Source of the DNA: Mycobacterium sp. D16R12 | GTDB lineage: Bacteria; Actinomycetota; Actinomycetes; Mycobacteriales; Mycobacteriaceae | Direction: 5' to 3' | DNA length: 64,000 nt | NCBI RefSeq assembly: GCF_002013465.1 | Contig: NZ_MAFC01000002.1 | Span: 124,001-188,000, forward strand | Part shown: positions 41,070-53,386 of the stretch, piece by piece | How positions within the stretch are numbered: position 1 is the first letter of the stretch | How the letters are laid out: the number at the start of each line of letters is the position of its first letter | Notes under the pieces: model-generated | The model's input: only the letters and a program-made list of their open reading frames with translations | The model's database searches: none | Told to the model about the DNA's origin: nothing | Translations under genes and position numbers: made by a program

Positions 41070-43879
41070 GCACACATTCCACACAGAAACCATTCTTCGC
41101 CAGGACAATTCGGAAGTTCTCCATACTGGTGGTCCTTGCCTGGGCGGCGTTCACCGTCGTGATCAACACCGTGGTGCCGCAGCTCGAACCGGTCACCGAC
41201 GCAAACCAGGGCCCACTGGTGCCGCTCGACGCGCCGTCATCCAGGGCACTGATTCACATTGGCGAATCGTTCCAGGAATCCGACAGCAACAGCCTGGCCA
41301 TGGTCATCCTGGAGGGTGATCACAAGCTCAACGATGCCGATCACAAGTTCTATGACGTGCTGGCCAACAAGCTGGAGAGCGACAAGAAGCACGTCCAATA
41401 CGTGATGAATCTGTGGGGTCAGGGCACCACCGCGGCGGGCGTGCAGAGCTCCGACGGGCAGGCCGCCTACACCCTCGTCCGGGTCGCGGGCGATCAGGGC
41501 TCGACGGTCTCCGATGAATCCATCCGTGCGGTCCGCGAGCTGGTCGCCGAGGTCCAGCCCCCCAACGGGGTCAAGGTGTACGTCTCCGGCTCGGCCCCGC
41601 TCTCCACGGACATGCTGCAGGTGGGCAACCAAAGCATGATCCGCCTGATGTACGTGACGATCGCCATCATCACCGTGATGCTGCTCATCGTCTACCGATC
41701 CGTCGCCACCGCCCTCTTGACGCTGTTGGTGGTGATGGTCGAGTTATCGTGTGGCCGTGGCGTTGTCGCATTCCTCGCCTATCACAAGCTCATCGGCATC
41801 TCGGTCTTCGCATCGAACATCCTGGTGTCGTTGATTCTCGGCGCCGGGACCGACTATGCGATCTTCTTGATCGGCAGGTATCAAGAGGCGCGCCATGCGG
41901 GCGAGGATCGGGAGACGGCGTATTACTCCGCGGTGAAGGGCGTCTCACACGTCATCCTCGGCTCCGGCCTGGCCATCGCGGGAGCGACGTTCTGCCTGCA
42001 GTTCACGCGCCTCAACTACTTCAACACCATGGGCATCCCGTGCGCAGCGGCGACGCTCGTCGCGGTGGCGGCTTCCCTCACCTTTGGGCCGGCGGTGCTG
42101 GCGCTGGGCAGCCGCTTCGGGGTTTTCGAACCGAAAGTCAAGGCAAGCGCCGGCATTTGGCGCAAGGTGGGCACCGTCACCGTGCGCTGGCCGGGGCGGA
42201 TTCTCGTGGTGAGCAGCGTTGTGGTGTTGATCGGATCGATCACGCTGCCGTCGTACCGTCCCAACTACAACGACCGGATATACATCGCCGACGACGTCCC
42301 GGCGAATCAGGGATATGCCGCGGCGGACAGGCACTTTCCGGTGAGCAAGCTCAACAGCGACATGCTCATGATCGAATCCGACCACGACATGCGTAACTCG
42401 ACGGACATGATCGCGCTGGACAAGGTGGCGCGCGAGGTGTTCCACACGCCCGGTGTCGCCATGATCCAAAGCGTCACCAGGCCGCTGGGCACCCCGCTGG
42501 AGCATTCGTCGTTCACATACACCATGGGAACGATGGGAACCAAGATCAACGAACTGATCCCATTCCTGACGGATCTCACCGACCGGTTCACACAGATGGC
42601 CGATATCACCGACCGGATGGCTGCCCTGATGCGCCAACAGCAGGAGCTCACCGGGCAGCAGGCAGGATCGGCGCACATCTCCCTCAAGGGCGCACAGGAG
42701 TTGAAAGACGTCACGGTCAGCATGCGGGACACCCTGGGCAATTTCGACGATCAGTTCCGGCCGCTGCGCAATTACTTCTACTGGGAACCGCACTGCGCCG
42801 ATATCCCGATGTGCTGGGCGATGAGGTCGCTGTTCGATATGACCGACCAGGTCGATTCGATGACCGATGCGGTGGACGACAGCCTCAAGGCGGCGGTGAT
42901 CCAGGATGCCGTCACTCCACAACTGGTCGAGGTGATTGGCAAGAGCGCTGCCGAACTGGACAACATGCGAAAGGTGGTGCTCACCGAGCAGAGCACCATG
43001 CGGCCGATGCTCACCCAGATGAATGAGTTGGGTCGCCAGATGATGGACCTCGGATACGCATTCGACAGTTCGAAGAACGACGAGTTCTTCTACCTGCCCC
43101 CCGACGCGTTCGACAATCCGTACTTCCAGATCGATCTGAAGTACTTCGTCTCACCGGACGGGAAGTCCGCCCGTTACATGATCTACCACGACGGTGAGGC
43201 ACTGAGCGAGGAAGGCATCCAGCACGCGCAGGCCTATCTGCCCGCTGCCAAGGAGGCTCTCAAAGGAACGACCCTGGCCGGATCACGGGTCTATCTGGGC
43301 GGTGCCGCGGCGACGTACTGGGACATCCAGGACGCCACCAAGACCGATCTCCTGATTGCGGCGATTGCGGCGTTCGCGCTGATCTTCCTGGTCATGCTGT
43401 TGATCACCAGGAGCGTGGTGGCGGCACTGGTCATCATCGGCACGGTGGCGTTCTCCTACTCGGGCGCCTTCGGCCTGTCGGTTCTGGTCTGGCAGCACTT
43501 CCTCGGCATACCGCTGAGCTGGCTGAATCTGCCCATCACCTTCATCATCCTGGTGGCCGTGGGGTCGGACTACAACCTGCTGCTCATCGCCCGCTATCTG
43601 GAGGAGAGCAAAGCCGGGCTCAATACGGGCCTGATCCGTGCGGTGGCCAACTCCGGCAAGGTGGTCACCACCGCGGGCATCGTCTTCGCGACCACGATGA
43701 TGGCCATGCTGTCCAGCGACCTGCTGTCGGTGGGCCAGCTTGGCTCCATCATCGGCCTGGGCCTGCTGCTGGACACGCTCATCGTGCGGTCGTTCATCAC
43801 CCCTGCCATTGCCCGGCTGCTCGGGCCGTTGTTCTGGTGGCCCCGGGTGATCCGGTCACGCCCGCTACCTGCCCGCTGA
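41066..43879 (+). CDS. MmpL family RND transporter
   Basis: A 937-aa RND permease. The ATG overlaps the mmpS stop (ATGA). A first membrane helix (FSILVVLAWAAFTVVINTVV) is followed by a large periplasmic domain, then TM2-6 with GAGTDYAIFLIGRYQEARHA (the proton-relay Asp-Tyr pair) and a second periplasmic domain. TM7-12 follow with VAVGSDYNLLLIARYLEESK (second Asp-Tyr pair). This two-fold layout is diagnostic of MmpL. Paired MmpS/MmpL systems of this size (MmpL4/5 type) export mycobactins, glycopeptidolipids or drugs; the cargo here is unknown. The divergent MarR gene is the probable regulator. The 272 bp after the gene hold no convincing gene. Confidence 0.95.
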   Translation: MSTHSTQKPFFARTIRKFSILVVLAWAAFTVVINTVVPQLEPVTDANQGPLVPLDAPSSRALIHIGESFQESDSNSLAMVILEGDHKLNDADHKFYDVLANKLESDKKHVQYVMNLWGQGTTAAGVQSSDGQAAYTLVRVAGDQGSTVSDESIRAVRELVAEVQPPNGVKVYVSGSAPLSTDMLQVGNQSMIRLMYVTIAIITVMLLIVYRSVATALLTLLVVMVELSCGRGVVAFLAYHKLIGISVFASNILVSLILGAGTDYAIFLIGRYQEARHAGEDRETAYYSAVKGVSHVILGSGLAIAGATFCLQFTRLNYFNTMGIPCAAATLVAVAASLTFGPAVLALGSRFGVFEPKVKASAGIWRKVGTVTVRWPGRILVVSSVVVLIGSITLPSYRPNYNDRIYIADDVPANQGYAAADRHFPVSKLNSDMLMIESDHDMRNSTDMIALDKVAREVFHTPGVAMIQSVTRPLGTPLEHSSFTYTMGTMGTKINELIPFLTDLTDRFTQMADITDRMAALMRQQQELTGQQAGSAHISLKGAQELKDVTVSMRDTLGNFDDQFRPLRNYFYWEPHCADIPMCWAMRSLFDMTDQVDSMTDAVDDSLKAAVIQDAVTPQLVEVIGKSAAELDNMRKVVLTEQSTMRPMLTQMNELGRQMMDLGYAFDSSKNDEFFYLPPDAFDNPYFQIDLKYFVSPDGKSARYMIYHDGEALSEEGIQHAQAYLPAAKEALKGTTLAGSRVYLGGAAATYWDIQDATKTDLLIAAIAAFALIFLVMLLITRSVVAALVIIGTVAFSYSGAFGLSVLVWQHFLGIPLSWLNLPITFIILVAVGSDYNLLLIARYLEESKAGLNTGLIRAVANSGKVVTTAGIVFATTMMAMLSSDLLSVGQLGSIIGLGLLLDTLIVRSFITPAIARLLGPLFWWPRVIRSRPLPAR

Positions 43880-44106
43880 TGGCAGGGCACGCCTGGGACC
43901 GCATGTGCGGCCTGGGCGTGCCGTTCGCGGCAGTCGGGTGTTCGCAGGACGATGCACGCAGGTCGAGCCGGGAGTGTCGCGGAAACCTGTTGCGCCAGTG
44001 CAACTCCCAACGAAACTCCCACACCGCACCCCCGGGTAGGTACACCGTCACGTTCTTTGATGGCACGTCGCACCTCATCAGGTCGAGCACTTCTCAGACC
44101 GTCACT

Positions 44107-44145
44107 CTATCGAACACCAGTTCGATAGGTCAACGCCTCTAGCGT
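44107..44145 (+). promoter_or_regulatory. Perfect inverted repeat and leaderless-type promoter before the HIT gene
   Basis: CTATCGAAC (44107-44115) and its complement GTTCGATAG (44120-44128) flank a 4-nt ACCA spacer. A TANNNT box TAGCGT at 44140-44145 lies 6 nt before the GTG start at 44152, and the repeat covers the -35 position. There is no ribosome site and no T-run, so an operator is favoured over a terminator. Confidence 0.5.
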
Positions 44146-44151
44146 AAAGCG

Positions 44152-44580
44152 GTGGCTGACAAGTGCTTGTTTTGCGGGATTGTCTCCGGTGTCGTACCCG
44201 GCGTACGCGTCGCGGAGGACGCCAAAACCTATGCGTTCATGGACATCAACCCCGCCTCGGACGGACATCTCCTGGTGGTCCCGAAGCAGCACAGTAAGGA
44301 CCTGCTCGAGATATCGGCCGATGATCTGAGCGCTGTCACGTTGACCGCCCAGCGGATCGCCAGAGCAGTCGTCACCGAGCTCGGGGCCGATGGCGTGAAC
44401 CTCCTGAATTGCTGCGGCCCACACGCATGGCAGACGGAGTTCCATTTCCACCTCCACGTGATCCCCCGGTATGTCAACAAGTCCAAAGACCGGCTGGGAC
44501 TGCCCTGGGCGCCCGGCGTCCGTGGTGACATGCACGCGATCACCGCCCTGGGAAACCGACTGTCGCACGCGCTGGCGTAG
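44152..44580 (+). CDS. HIT-family nucleotide-binding hydrolase
   Basis: A 142-aa protein starting at GTG 44152, with no Shine-Dalgarno and a possible -10 box just upstream. CLFCGIVSG near the N-terminus and AFMDINPASDGHLLVVPKQH are typical of the Hint branch. The histidine triad is EFHFHLHVIPRY (~97-108), with the catalytic middle His. Family members hydrolyse nucleoside phosphoramidates or dinucleoside polyphosphates. The Cys pair (C5, C8) may bind zinc as in some Hint-like proteins. The peroxiredoxin gene follows after 10 nt and is probably co-transcribed. Confidence 0.92.
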   Translation: MADKCLFCGIVSGVVPGVRVAEDAKTYAFMDINPASDGHLLVVPKQHSKDLLEISADDLSAVTLTAQRIARAVVTELGADGVNLLNCCGPHAWQTEFHFHLHVIPRYVNKSKDRLGLPWAPGVRGDMHAITALGNRLSHALA

Positions 44581-44590
44581 CGTTCGACTC

Positions 44591-45049
44591 ATGAAACCTG
44601 GTGATCGTGTCGCGGACTTCGAACTTCCGGACCAGACCGGAACCACCCGCAGCCTCTCCGCGCTCCTGGCCGACGGACCCGTCGTGCTGTTCTTCTATCC
44701 CGCCGCGAACACGCCCGGCTGCACCGCCGAGGCCTGCCATTTCCGGGATTTGGCAAGCGAATTCAAGGACGTGGGCGCCTCTCGCGTCGGCATCAGTGTC
44801 GACTCGGTAGAAAAGCAGGCCGACTTCGCCGACAAGCGCAAGTTCGACTACCCACTGCTCTCGGACAAGGGCGGGGCGATCTCCACGGCATTTGGCGTCA
44901 AGCGCGGACTGCTGGGCAAGCTGGCGCCGGTCAAGCGGACCACGTTCATCATCGACACCGACAAGACGGTGCTCGAGGTGTTCGCCAGCGAGCTCAACAT
45001 GAACGCGCACGCGGACAAGGCTCTAGAGTTCCTCCGCGCCCGCAAGTAG
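44591..45049 (+). CDS. Thioredoxin-dependent peroxiredoxin (Bcp/PrxQ family)
   Basis: A 152-aa protein starting at ATG 44591. VADFELPDQTGTTRSLSALL opens the thioredoxin fold. FFYPAANTPGCTAEACHFRD holds the peroxidatic Cys44 within a P-x3-T-P-G-C motif and a second Cys (C49) placed as the resolving residue of the PrxQ type. SEKQ-like VDSVEKQADFADK and TFIIDTDKTVLEVF complete the family. It reduces hydrogen and lipid peroxides using thioredoxin. M. tuberculosis BcpB (Rv1608c) lies in the matching position next to trpE. It converges on hisI with a 10-bp gap. Confidence 0.93.
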   Translation: MKPGDRVADFELPDQTGTTRSLSALLADGPVVLFFYPAANTPGCTAEACHFRDLASEFKDVGASRVGISVDSVEKQADFADKRKFDYPLLSDKGGAISTAFGVKRGLLGKLAPVKRTTFIIDTDKTVLEVFASELNMNAHADKALEFLRARK

Positions 45050-45059
45050 CACGCGCAAC

Positions 45060-45410
45060 CTAACGCTCTTCACTCAAGAGTTCATCGGCGTCGAAGCAAC
45101 TGTGGGCGCCGGTGTGGCAAGCCGGTCCGGTCTGGTCGACTTCGAGCACCAGCGTGTCGCCGTCACAGTCCAGCCGCACCGCGTGCACGTATTGGGTGTG
45201 ACCCGACGTCTCGCCCTTGACCCACAGGCGCTGACGGGACCGCGAGAAGTAGGTACCGCGTCGCGTCTCAAGGGTCTGGGCCAGGGCCTCGTCGTTCATC
45301 CACGCCACCATCAACACCGTGCCCGTGCCGTGTTCCTGCACCACCGCGGTCACCAGGCCGGCAGAGTCACGTTTCAGACGGTCGGCAATGGCCGGATCGA
45401 GCTCGCTCAT
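45060..45410 (-). CDS. hisI: Phosphoribosyl-AMP cyclohydrolase
   Basis: A 116-aa protein starting at ATG 45410, overlapping the hisF stop. [40 protein letters not shown] and [20 protein letters not shown] with the zinc-binding Cys/His set ([10 protein letters not shown]) are diagnostic. It opens the purine ring of PR-AMP in histidine synthesis. No HisE pyrophosphohydrolase domain is fused, as usual in mycobacteria. It is the last gene of the his operon. Confidence 0.96.
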   Translation of the reverse strand: MSELDPAIADRLKRDSAGLVTAVVQEHGTGTVLMVAWMNDEALAQTLETRRGTYFSRSRQRLWVKGETSGHTQYVHAVRLDCDGDTLVLEVDQTGPACHTGAHSCFDADELLSEER

Positions 45411-46237
45411 CGCACGGTGATCCCTTCTGCTGCCATGGCCGCTTTCACCTCGCCGATGGTCAGCTCCCGGAAATGAAAGACACTGGCCGCCAGCACCGCG
45501 TCCGCCCCGGCTTTGACTGCCGGCGCGAAGTGCGCGGCAGCGCCGGCCCCGCCACTAGCGATCACCGGAACGTCCACCGCCGCACGTGCCGCCGTGATCA
45601 TCGGAAGATCGAACCCCGCCTTGGTGCCGTCCGCGTCCATGGAATTGAGCAGGATCTCCCCCACGCCCAATTCAGCCCCACGCGTTGCCCATTCGATGGC
45701 GTCGATCCCAGTGCCCGTGCGGCCGCCATGGGTCGTGACTTCCCATCCCGACGGCGTCGGTGGGTCACCCTCGCGGACCCGGCGCGCGTCCACACTCAGC
45801 ACAATGCACTGCGATCCGAACCGCTGTGCCAGCTCTGCCAGCAGTTCGGGGCGCGCGATCGCCGCGGTGTTGACGCCCACCTTGTCCGCGCCGGCGCGCA
45901 GCAGCACGTTGACGTCTTCCACAGATCGCACACCGCCGCCCACCGTCAACGGAATGAATACCTGCTCGGCGGTGCGCCGCACCACATCCAGCATCGTTGC
46001 CCGGCCCGAGGACGAGGCCGTGACGTCAAGGAAGGTCAGTTCGTCCACGCCCTCGGCGTCATACGCCGCGGCCAGCTCCACAGGATCTCCTGCATCACGC
46101 AGGTTTTCGAAGTTCACGCCCTTGACCACTCGACCGTCGTCGACATCGAGGCAGGCGATGACACGGGTAGCAAGATTTGTCGCTCTTCGCGCAAGCTGGG
46201 GGTCCCTCCCGCTTGCGGGGGCCTCATCAATACTCAT
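45407..46237 (-). CDS. hisF: Imidazole glycerol phosphate synthase cyclase subunit
   Basis: A 276-aa half-barrel-duplicated TIM barrel. ATG 46237 overlaps the hisN stop. [20 protein letters not shown] (catalytic Asp), [71 protein letters not shown] (second Asp) and [13 protein letters not shown] are conserved. With HisH it forms IGP and AICAR from PRFAR and glutamine. The N-terminal ~22 residues ([20 protein letters not shown]) are encoded by a short palindromic repeat and are not conserved. The true start could lie further in, but no better one is seen. Confidence 0.96.
   Translation of the reverse strand: MSIDEAPASGRDPQLARRATNLATRVIACLDVDDGRVVKGVNFENLRDAGDPVELAAAYDAEGVDELTFLDVTASSSGRATMLDVVRRTAEQVFIPLTVGGGVRSVEDVNVLLRAGADKVGVNTAAIARPELLAELAQRFGSQCIVLSVDARRVREGDPPTPSGWEVTTHGGRTGTGIDAIEWATRGAELGVGEILLNSMDADGTKAGFDLPMITAARAAVDVPVIASGGAGAAAHFAPAVKAGADAVLAASVFHFRELTIGEVKAAMAAEGITVR
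46181..46228 (-). repeat. Palindromic GATGAG...GCGAAGAG repeat in the hisF start
   Basis: On the minus strand this ~48-bp element begins GATGAGGCCCCCG, contains the hairpin arms CCCGC and GCGGG, and ends GCTTGCGCGAAGAGCG. Its ends match the units at trpB and hisD, with extra sequence inserted between them. It is translated as part of the HisF N-terminus. Confidence 0.65.
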
Positions 46238-47049
46238 CGGTAGTCCTCCGGATCCCCCACCTCGGCCAGCACTTCCAGGATCTGCGCGTGCACGCCGGGC
46301 GCGGCTACCAGCACCGACGGCGATTCGGGGGTCCAAGGATTGCCGCGCAGGTCCGTCGCGTGACCGCCCGCGGCCTGCACCAGTGCGATACCGGCGGCGT
46401 GGTCCCACACGTGCGCGCCGAAACTCACCGCACCGCCGAGAATCCCGCCCGCGGTGAACGCCAAATCGATCCCGGTGCTGCCGTGCATGCGGAGTCGTGA
46501 CGTGATGCGGCTCAGCTTCTCCAGCACTGTGAGCCGATAGCGCCCCGGTACCCGGCCCTTCCAGTCCACATTGAAGGTGCCCAGCCCCACCGCCACATCC
46601 GCGAGATCGACGCGGGGCAACGGCGCCATCGGCACGCCGTTACGCACCAGCGGACCACCCGCGAAGCCGGTGTACTTGTCCCCCATGAACGGCAACCAGG
46701 TCAGTCCGGCCACCGGTACTCCGTCGGAGAGCAGCCCCAGCAGAATTGCCGCCATCGGCGAACCTGCCGCGTAGTTCACGGTGCCGTCGATGGGGTCGAC
46801 CACCCAGACCAGCCCGGAATCCACGGCCGGACCACCGAATTCCTCACCGTGCACGCCGATTCCGGTGCGCTCGGTGAGCGCCGCCACCACCATCCGTTCG
46901 ATGGCGAGGTCCTCCTCGGTGGCGAAGTCCTTGCCGCCCTTGAAGACGACGCCATCGGCGCCGTGCCCGGCCACGAAACGCTGTGCCGCCACGTCCAGAA
47001 TCGCGGACGCCTCAGAAATCAGCGCAGCCAGCTCCGTAGTCGTAGGCAT
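46234..47049 (-). CDS. Inositol-monophosphatase-family histidinol-phosphatase (ImpA/HisN-like)
   Basis: A 271-aa phosphatase starting at ATG 47049. The metal-binding motifs of the family are GVHGEEFGG (Glu), [17 protein letters not shown] (the DPxDGT signature) and [17 protein letters not shown] (WDxAAG). A lithium-sensitive Mg-dependent phosphatase is expected. M. tuberculosis ImpA (Rv1604) sits at the same place between hisA and hisF. In actinobacteria, members of this family remove phosphate from histidinol phosphate, a step otherwise missing from this operon, so HisN activity is likely but inositol-phosphate activity is not excluded. Confidence 0.87.
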   Translation of the reverse strand: MPTTTELAALISEASAILDVAAQRFVAGHGADGVVFKGGKDFATEEDLAIERMVVAALTERTGIGVHGEEFGGPAVDSGLVWVVDPIDGTVNYAAGSPMAAILLGLLSDGVPVAGLTWLPFMGDKYTGFAGGPLVRNGVPMAPLPRVDLADVAVGLGTFNVDWKGRVPGRYRLTVLEKLSRITSRLRMHGSTGIDLAFTAGGILGGAVSFGAHVWDHAAGIALVQAAGGHATDLRGNPWTPESPSVLVAAPGVHAQILEVLAEVGDPEDYR

Positions 47050-47050
47050 G

Positions 47051-47782
47051 TCAGGAAACGGCAGCCAGAGCGTCGGGCAGGGTGAAACGGCCCGCGTAGA
47101 GGGCCTTTCCGACGATCGCGCCCTCGATGCCGGCCCCGGTCAGTTCTGCGATGGCACGCAGGTCATCAAGGCTCGAAACCCCGCCCGAGGCGATGACCGG
47201 TGCGTTCGCCACGCCCGCGACCTGTGCCAGCAGCTCGAGGTTCGGCCCGGTGAGGGTGCCATCCTTCGTGACGTCGGTAACCACATAACGCGAACACCCT
47301 TGTGAGCGCAGGCGTTCCAGCACCTCCCAGAGGTCGCCGCCGTCACTGACCCAGCCACGGCCGCGTAACCGGTGCTCGCCGTCGACGATCTGGACGTCGA
47401 GCCCCACCGCGACCCGCTCACCGTGCCGGGCGATCGCGGAAGCACACCACTCCGGATCTTCCAGTGCGGCAGTGCCGAGATTGACTCGGGCGCAACCGGT
47501 TGCGAGCGCTGCGGTCAACGATTCGTCGTCTCGGATGCCGCCGGAGAGCTCCACCTTCACATCGAGCTCGCCGACCACCTGTGCCAGCAGCTCGCGGTTG
47601 GAGCCGCGTCCGAAGGCGGCATCCAGGTCCACCAGGTGGACCCACTCGGCACCGTCGTTCTGCCATGCGAACGCCGCATCACGCGGTGAGCCGTAGGTGG
47701 TTTCGCTGCCTGCCTTGCCCTGGACGAGGCGCACGGCCTGGCCGTCGGCGACATCGACCGCTGGTAATAGAACGAGACTCAA
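47051..47782 (-). CDS. hisA: Phosphoribosyl isomerase PriA (HisA; probably also TrpF activity)
   Basis: A 243-aa TIM barrel. The start is TTG 47782, which overlaps the hisH stop (TTGA) and has GAAGGGA just upstream; homologues begin at the same point (LLPAVDV). [20 protein letters not shown] (catalytic Asp), [44 protein letters not shown] (second Asp) and [13 protein letters not shown] are conserved. It isomerises ProFAR to PRFAR. In mycobacteria the same enzyme isomerises PRA for tryptophan, and the absence of trpF in the nearby trp cluster supports that dual role here. Confidence 0.95.
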   Translation of the reverse strand: MSLVLLPAVDVADGQAVRLVQGKAGSETTYGSPRDAAFAWQNDGAEWVHLVDLDAAFGRGSNRELLAQVVGELDVKVELSGGIRDDESLTAALATGCARVNLGTAALEDPEWCASAIARHGERVAVGLDVQIVDGEHRLRGRGWVSDGGDLWEVLERLRSQGCSRYVVTDVTKDGTLTGPNLELLAQVAGVANAPVIASGGVSSLDDLRAIAELTGAGIEGAIVGKALYAGRFTLPDALAAVS

Positions 47783-48425
47783 GAGATTCCCTTCACCCAA
47801 TTGCTCAACAACACGGCCCCCGCGTCACCACTCTTCTCCGGATGGAACTGCGTGGCAGCGAGTGCCCCATTCTCCACCGCCGCGATAAACGGCACATGAT
47901 GGGTCGCCCATGTCACCAGTGGCTTCACGATCGGCGACTCGGCGGGCGTTTCCAGCTCCCACTTCTGCACCGCGTACGAGTGCACGAAGTAAAAACGTGT
48001 GTCGGCGTCCAGCCCGGCGAACAAGTCCGATCCGGTCGGCGCGTCGACAGTGTTCCAGCCCATGTGCGGGATCACCGGTGCGTCTAGACGGCTCACTACT
48101 CCCGGCCACTGACCGCATCCCTCGGCGTCCACACCGAATTCGATGCCGTGACTGAACAGGATCTGCATGCCGACGCAGATGCCCAGCACGGGGCGGCCGC
48201 CGGAGAGCCGTACGTCGATGATGCGCTCGCCGTCAATGCCGCGCAGCCCCTCCATGCACGCCGCAAAGGCGCCCACCCCGGGGACGACCAGACCGTCGGC
48301 ATTGAGCGCCATATTGGCATCGGCTGTCACCGTGACGTCGGCGCCAACCCTTTCCAGCGCGCGCTGCGCGGATCTCAGATTGCCCGAACCGTAGTCGAGG
48401 ACAACGACTTTGGGTCCGGCACCGG

Positions 48426-48429
<4 letters not shown>
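47779..48429 (-). CDS. hisH: Imidazole glycerol phosphate synthase glutaminase subunit
   Basis: A 216-aa class I glutamine amidotransferase starting at GTG 48429, which overlaps the hisB stop (GTGA). [49 protein letters not shown] (nucleophile Cys) and [16 protein letters not shown] (catalytic His and Glu) are diagnostic. It supplies ammonia to HisF for imidazole ring formation. Gene order hisB-hisH-hisA matches M. tuberculosis. Confidence 0.96.
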
Positions 48430-51546
<3,117 letters not shown>

Positions 51547-51668
51547 ACCACCATTCTCCCAGAGCTGCTCAACACCATTTACCAGGTAGTCACCGGTTGT
51601 GTGTGACGCACGTCTAACTAGACTCATCGGCAGGAAAACCGTACCGACCCACAACGATCGGATCATCG

Positions 51669-52073
51669 ATGTCAGCAAACAATCAACCCGGCGTGCCCAT
51701 GCTTATGCCCGACTGGCTTGAGCGAGCTCAGATCAAGTTCATGAACCCATTCATGGCCCGTATCGCACGCTTTCTGCCTTCATTCGCCACCGTTACACAC
51801 TTCGGCCGTACGTCAGGCACCAAGTACGAAACCACGGTGAACGCATTCCGCAAAGGCGATGTCATCTCCATCGGGCTGATTCACGGTAAGACCAACTGGA
51901 CCAAGAACGTGATCGCCGCCGGCGGCGCCGACATCAAGCTCTTTCGCGGCAAGCAGATCCAGGTGATCAACCCGCGCATCGTGGAGCAAGGCCAGGGAGA
52001 TCCGGCACTGACCCGCTCGACCCGCCAGGTCAACAAGCTCGCAGGGGTCTTCGTCGCCGATATCGCGAAGTAG
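51669..52073 (+). CDS. Deazaflavin-dependent nitroreductase-like (FDOR/DDN) protein, Rv1598c-like
   Basis: A 134-aa protein starting at ATG 51669. A split-beta-barrel DDN-type pattern is seen: [40 protein letters not shown] (the R-x-SG-x2-x2-T region) and [20 protein letters not shown]. Members of this group bind F420 and reduce nitro-compounds or quinones, or bind heme or fatty acids. M. tuberculosis Rv1598c is at the same place beside hisD. It diverges from hisD with 122 bp between starts and is followed 4 nt later by another nitroreductase gene. Confidence 0.82.
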   Translation: MSANNQPGVPMLMPDWLERAQIKFMNPFMARIARFLPSFATVTHFGRTSGTKYETTVNAFRKGDVISIGLIHGKTNWTKNVIAAGGADIKLFRGKQIQVINPRIVEQGQGDPALTRSTRQVNKLAGVFVADIAK

Positions 52074-52077
52074 CTCC

Positions 52078-52734
52078 GTGTTGGATGCCCCCGGTTTCGA
52101 TCGTTTGGTCCGGGGGCGATCGGCGATACGCGCCTTCCTGGCCGACCCGGTTCCACGGGAGATCTTGCAAGCCGCGTTGGAGACTGCGCAGCACGCGCCA
52201 TCCAACTCGAACATCCAGCCGTGGCGGGTCGCGGTTGTCGAGGGCCGGACACGGGACACGCTGGCGACCGCGCTGACGGCATATGCACAGGAGCACGGCT
52301 TGGCCCGCATGGATCTCCCCGATGAGTTCCAGCTCCAACGGCGCGAGTTGGGCGCCCAGGTGTACGGATCGATGGGAATCGAGAGATACGACTCCGACGC
52401 GCGGTTTCGGGCCACCCTGCGCAACTTCAACTTTTTTGGGGCCCCGACTGCTGCGCTGGTGGGACTCGACTCCCGGCTGGGTATCCCTGACGCCGCGGGA
52501 GTCGGCATCTATCTGCAGACGCTGGCGCTTGCCCTCTATGCGCACGGGGTGGACACCTGCATGCAGGTGGCACCCGCCATGTTTCCCGAGGTGGTGCGCC
52601 CCGTCGTGGGTTTCTCCCCACAGATCGATCTGGTGTGCGCGGTGGCGATCGGATACCGCGACCCGTCGGCTCCGGTGAATTCGGTGCGCTCGCCCCGCAA
52701 TCCGGTCTCAGGGAACGTCACGTTCCTGGGATGA
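52078..52734 (+). CDS. FMN nitroreductase family protein
   Basis: A 218-aa protein starting at GTG 52078, 4 nt after the previous stop. RGRSAIRAFLADPVPREILQ and AQHAPSNSNIQPWRVAVVEG give the FMN-phosphate Arg/Ser pattern (RRSxRxF, APSxxNxQPW), and YLQTLALALYAHGVDTCMQV is the standard dimer helix. These enzymes reduce nitro groups, quinones or activated alkenes with NAD(P)H. The substrate is unknown. Its last 17 nt overlap the end of the convergent response-regulator gene. Confidence 0.9.
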   Translation: MLDAPGFDRLVRGRSAIRAFLADPVPREILQAALETAQHAPSNSNIQPWRVAVVEGRTRDTLATALTAYAQEHGLARMDLPDEFQLQRRELGAQVYGSMGIERYDSDARFRATLRNFNFFGAPTAALVGLDSRLGIPDAAGVGIYLQTLALALYAHGVDTCMQVAPAMFPEVVRPVVGFSPQIDLVCAVAIGYRDPSAPVNSVRSPRNPVSGNVTFLG

Positions 52735-53386
52735 GAAACTCCTGCTCGGGCCGCCCCGTGGTGCCGTACCGCAACCGCATCTCCAATTCCGAGGCGCCTA
52801 CCAGCGACGCAAGATAGCGTTGCGCCGTCGCGCGTGAAATCCCTACCGCGACGGCAACTTCCGCCGATGACATGGGTGAGGACGCATCCCGGATGGCCTG
52901 CAGCACGATCTGCTTGGTCGGCGACGACGGAGTCGCGGAACGTGGCGCACCGACGCTCGGGCGCAAGGACTCCAACGCGGCGTCTACCTCCGCGGCACTG
53001 AGCTCATCGCTGTCAAGGATCTTGCGGTAACGCGCATATGCGGTGAGCCGCGCCACCAGCGCCGCATGGGCGAACGGCTTCATCAGGTAGCTCACCGCAC
53101 CGGCGATCATTGCTTGACGGATCGTGTCACCCTCGGCCGCCGCCGACAGCACCAGTGCGTCGCAACGCAACTCGCGCACAAAGTCGATCCCGGAACCGTC
53201 GGGCAGATACACGTCGACCAGCGCGAGATCGATGGCAGTAGACCTCGCCGCATCGTGTGCCGCAGTGATGCTGTTCGCGATCGCCGCCACCCTGAATCCC
53301 GGAACGGCATCGACAATCCCGGCGTGCAAGTTGGCGACCCGGAAGTCATCGTCGACGATCAGCACAGTGATCGTGGATTCATTCAT
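52718..53386 (-). CDS. CitB/DcuR-type response regulator
   Basis: A 222-aa regulator whose ATG 53386 overlaps the kinase stop. The receiver domain (1-120) has the acidic VLIVDDDFRV, phospho-acceptor Asp58 in LALVDVYLPDGSG and Lys in YLMKPFAHAALV. The C-terminal winged-HTH (SSPMSSAEVAVAVGISRATA then QRYLASLVGASELEM and RYGTTGRPEQEF) matches the CitB/DpiA group. With the upstream CitA-type kinase it should control transport or use of a carboxylate or similar small molecule; the divergent NitT/TauT-type ABC operon is the probable target. Confidence 0.9.
   Translation of the reverse strand: MNESTITVLIVDDDFRVANLHAGIVDAVPGFRVAAIANSITAAHDAARSTAIDLALVDVYLPDGSGIDFVRELRCDALVLSAAAEGDTIRQAMIAGAVSYLMKPFAHAALVARLTAYARYRKILDSDELSAAEVDAALESLRPSVGAPRSATPSSPTKQIVLQAIRDASSPMSSAEVAVAVGISRATAQRYLASLVGASELEMRLRYGTTGRPEQEFLIPGT

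Noticed and set aside
43880..44106. Possible small gene between mmpL and the HIT gene
   Set aside because: Open frames here lack good starts, domains or mycobacterial codon pattern; likely non-coding or decayed sequence.
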